A DNA stretch of 64,000 nucleotides from Luteimicrobium sp042670205 (GTDB lineage Bacteria > Actinomycetota > Actinomycetes > Actinomycetales > Cellulomonadaceae). This document shows, one piece after another, positions 62,507-64,000 of this stretch. The stretch is taken from contig NZ_JBHUWD010000009.1 in the NCBI RefSeq assembly GCF_042670205.1, forward strand, positions 39,792 to 103,791. The letters are read 5' to 3'. Made by a program: the position numbers and the translations under genes. Each line of letters starts with the position of its first letter. Positions within the stretch are counted from its first letter, which is position 1. Under the pieces are notes generated by a model, which ran no database searches, was not told the DNA's origin, and saw only the letters and a list, made by a program, of their open reading frames with translations.

Positions 62507-63592
62507 TCAGCGGAGCATCGCCTCCAGCACGTCGGCGCCGAGGCGAGCGACCGCGGGCACGTCGAGCCGGTACGCGACGTAGCGCCCGCGCCGCTCGACC
62601 GTGACGAGGCCCGCGTCGCGCAGCACCGCGAGGTGCCGGGAGACCTCCGGTGCGGTGACGTCCCAGATGTCGGCGAGCTCCGTCGTCGTGTGCGGGCCCG
62701 CGAGGAGACTGCGGCCCAGGCGCAGGCGCATCGGGTGGTCGAGCGCGCGCAGGCGCTGCTGGACGTCCTCGGCCGACGTCTGGACGGCGTCCCGGCCCGC
62801 GACCGGGTACCGCAGGACGGGCTGCCACCCCGGCGCCTGGACGACGAGCAGGTGCGGGTCGCCCAGCACCGTCGGCAGGAACGTCACCCCGGTGCCGCGC
62901 GCGGAGACGTGGACGTCGATGAGCTTGTCGACCACGATCCGCTGCCGCTGCTCGTCGAGCCAGACCGCGGGAGCGACGGCCGCGACGGCCCGGCTCGGCC
63001 CGTGGTTCCACAGCAGGTCCGTCTTGTGGCGGGCGTCGACCGTCAGGTGCGCGACGAGCGTCCGCCACACCTGGTCGAAGAACGCGTCCTGGCAGTCCTC
63101 GAGGAGCAGCCGCACCTCGCCCCGGACCTTGACCGGGTCGGCGAGGATCCGGTCGACGAACGCGAGCGCGGCGGGCCCGGACGCGGCCGCGCGGTCGCGG
63201 GCGAGCTCGACGGCGCGCTCGTCGGCGAGCACGGAGCCCAGCCCCATCGACCGGGCGAGGCCGCCGCAGCGGCAGGTGACGAGGACGTTGTCGACCCAGG
63301 TCTCGTCGTCGAGGTCGTCGATCGCGTCGAGCTCGAGGGCGAGCGTCGCGCCCGGCCGGGCCGGGAGGAGGAAGTCCGCGCACGACTTGTCCCACAGGTG
63401 GCCGAAGGCGATCGCCCGGTCGAGGAGGTCCTGGCCGGCGGCCGCGGACATCGCCTGGATCTGCGTCGCCTGCGCGGGGTGGTGGAGCGGTTCGACGAGC
63501 AGGTGCAGCGCCGCGGTCAGCTCGGACACCGGCGACGGGGCGAACAGGTACGCCGTCGAGGGCAGCCCGGAGACGTCGATGGTCATGGTCAC
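62507..63592 (-). CDS. DUF5937/ArsR-type HTH regulator
   Basis: A 361-residue protein. The first ~270 residues are a helical DUF5937-like domain (SELTAALHLLVEPLHHPAQA, DDLDDETWVDNVLV). The last ~75 residues are an ArsR-type winged helix: LRALDHPMRLRLGRSLLAGP, TTTELADIWDVTAPEVSRHL, and LVTVERRGRYVAYRL. No Cys metal-binding box is evident in the recognition helix, so a metal ligand is not implied. Transcribed away from the small gene at 63686. Confidence 0.87.
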   Translation of the reverse strand: MTMTIDVSGLPSTAYLFAPSPVSELTAALHLLVEPLHHPAQATQIQAMSAAAGQDLLDRAIAFGHLWDKSCADFLLPARPGATLALELDAIDDLDDETWVDNVLVTCRCGGLARSMGLGSVLADERAVELARDRAAASGPAALAFVDRILADPVKVRGEVRLLLEDCQDAFFDQVWRTLVAHLTVDARHKTDLLWNHGPSRAVAAVAPAVWLDEQRQRIVVDKLIDVHVSARGTGVTFLPTVLGDPHLLVVQAPGWQPVLRYPVAGRDAVQTSAEDVQQRLRALDHPMRLRLGRSLLAGPHTTTELADIWDVTAPEVSRHLAVLRDAGLVTVERRGRYVAYRLDVPAVARLGADVLEAMLR

Positions 63593-63685
63593 GGCACCAT
63601 CGTGCCCGTCCCGACCGACGCGCGACGCGTCGATTGACGGCCTTCGTCAATCCGCTCCCGCCGGCGCCGGCGGCACGGCAGCGTG

Positions 63686-63928
63686 ATGGCCATGACCACC
63701 GCCGACCTGCACCGCTGCTCTCTCGCCACGGACCCCGCCGCACCGGTCCGCGACACCGCCGCCCGTCGGCCGTCCGACGTGACCGGACGTCGTCGGCACG
63801 GCACCGCCGACGCCGTGCGCCGCGCAGCCCGCTGGGCCGCCGACGAGCTCCGCACCGGCGCCGAGATGTCCGCCCGCCGCGACGCCGTCCGCGCGGCCGA
63901 CGAGCGCCGCTACCTCGAGCGCCCCTGA
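63686..63928 (+). CDS. Small hypothetical basic protein
   Basis: An 80-residue reading frame, MAMTTADLHRCSLA onward, rich in Arg and Ala and ending AADERRYLERP. It has codon use like its neighbours and a divergent position 93 bp from the ArsR-like gene start. GTG 63683 is an alternative start. I do not recognise a family. It may be a real small protein or a chance frame; confidence is low. Confidence 0.4.
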   Translation: MAMTTADLHRCSLATDPAAPVRDTAARRPSDVTGRRRHGTADAVRRAARWAADELRTGAEMSARRDAVRAADERRYLERP

Positions 63929-63963
63929 CTCCGTCCGCCCCTCCCCTCAACCGTGAGTGCGGA

Positions 63964-64000
63964 GTTCTTGCGCGACACGCCTGGCGTGTCGCGCAAGAAC
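63964..64000. repeat. Long palindrome at the window end
   Basis: Arms 63964-63981 and 63983-64000 are exact 18-bp complements around a single T. The window stops at the palindrome's last base, so the arms may extend. The arm begins GTTCTTGCGCGACACG. It is the same construction as the other long palindromes. Confidence 0.8.

Overview
The window is GC-rich chromosomal DNA from an actinobacterium. The best guess is order Micrococcales, near Cellulomonas, Cellulosimicrobium or Oerskovia; this rests on composition, gene content and synteny, and no rRNA is present to fix the genus. Supporting signs are very high GC with frequent GTG starts, an HspR/HAIR-controlled dnaK-grpE-dnaJ-hspR operon, the dnaX/recR/DUF5063 cluster near a small SRP RNA, F420-type LLM enzymes, LCP and sortase-type surface proteins, and a GH18 chitinase.

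Layout. 1-7.2 kb: DUF5063 gene (cut by the window edge), recR, a secreted propeller-like protein, a VOC protein, dnaX, ppk2, and the SRP RNA on the minus strand. 7.3-12.8 kb: tRNA-Ser(GGA) with a strong terminator, a TetR-ABC-permease exporter operon, a VapB-annotated small protein, a LytR_C protein and a GNAT. 12.8-21.9 kb: LLM oxidoreductase, GT-C-like membrane glycosyltransferase, acyl-CoA ligase, chitinase and a frameshifted repeat-rich sortase substrate. 21.9-25.1 kb: a decayed integrative island beside tRNA-Ser(CGA), with two integrase relics, a DUF4236-TPR gene and a Fic gene. 25.1-31.3 kb: sirtuin, two alpha/beta hydrolases, LCP protein, tadA, upp and an orphan winged-helix regulator. 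31.4-36.6 kb: a 1434-residue ECF sigma/zinc-finger/transmembrane/extracellular fusion, divergent from a degenerate GGDEF-like gene. 36.6-41.4 kb: DUF1540 and the heat-shock operon with two HAIR operators. 41.4-51.5 kb: small metabolic and regulatory genes, including a four-cold-shock-domain protein, an unusual SDR, a LacI/phytanoyl-dioxygenase pair and an MFS exporter. 51.5-64 kb: a NarL-type two-component system, an aldo/keto reductase, an RsbW-like ATPase, Nudix, PTE-like and CMD genes under a CGNR regulator, a TetR/permease pair, CorA and an ArsR-like regulator.

Several regulator-target pairs can be read directly because an inverted repeat lies between divergent genes or at the promoter. 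Examples are TetR at 7.66 kb, HspR/HAIR at 41.2 kb, WYL at 42.28 kb, LacI at 48.2 kb, CGNR at 58.7 kb and TetR at 59.9 kb.

The most notable items are the membrane-tethered sigma factor fusion, the tetra-CSD RGG protein, and a set of long, nearly perfect palindromes (17-25 bp arms, each of different sequence) scattered between genes. At least one of these palindromes sits where a terminator makes no sense. All assignments come from reading the sequence and remembered family features; no database search was run.
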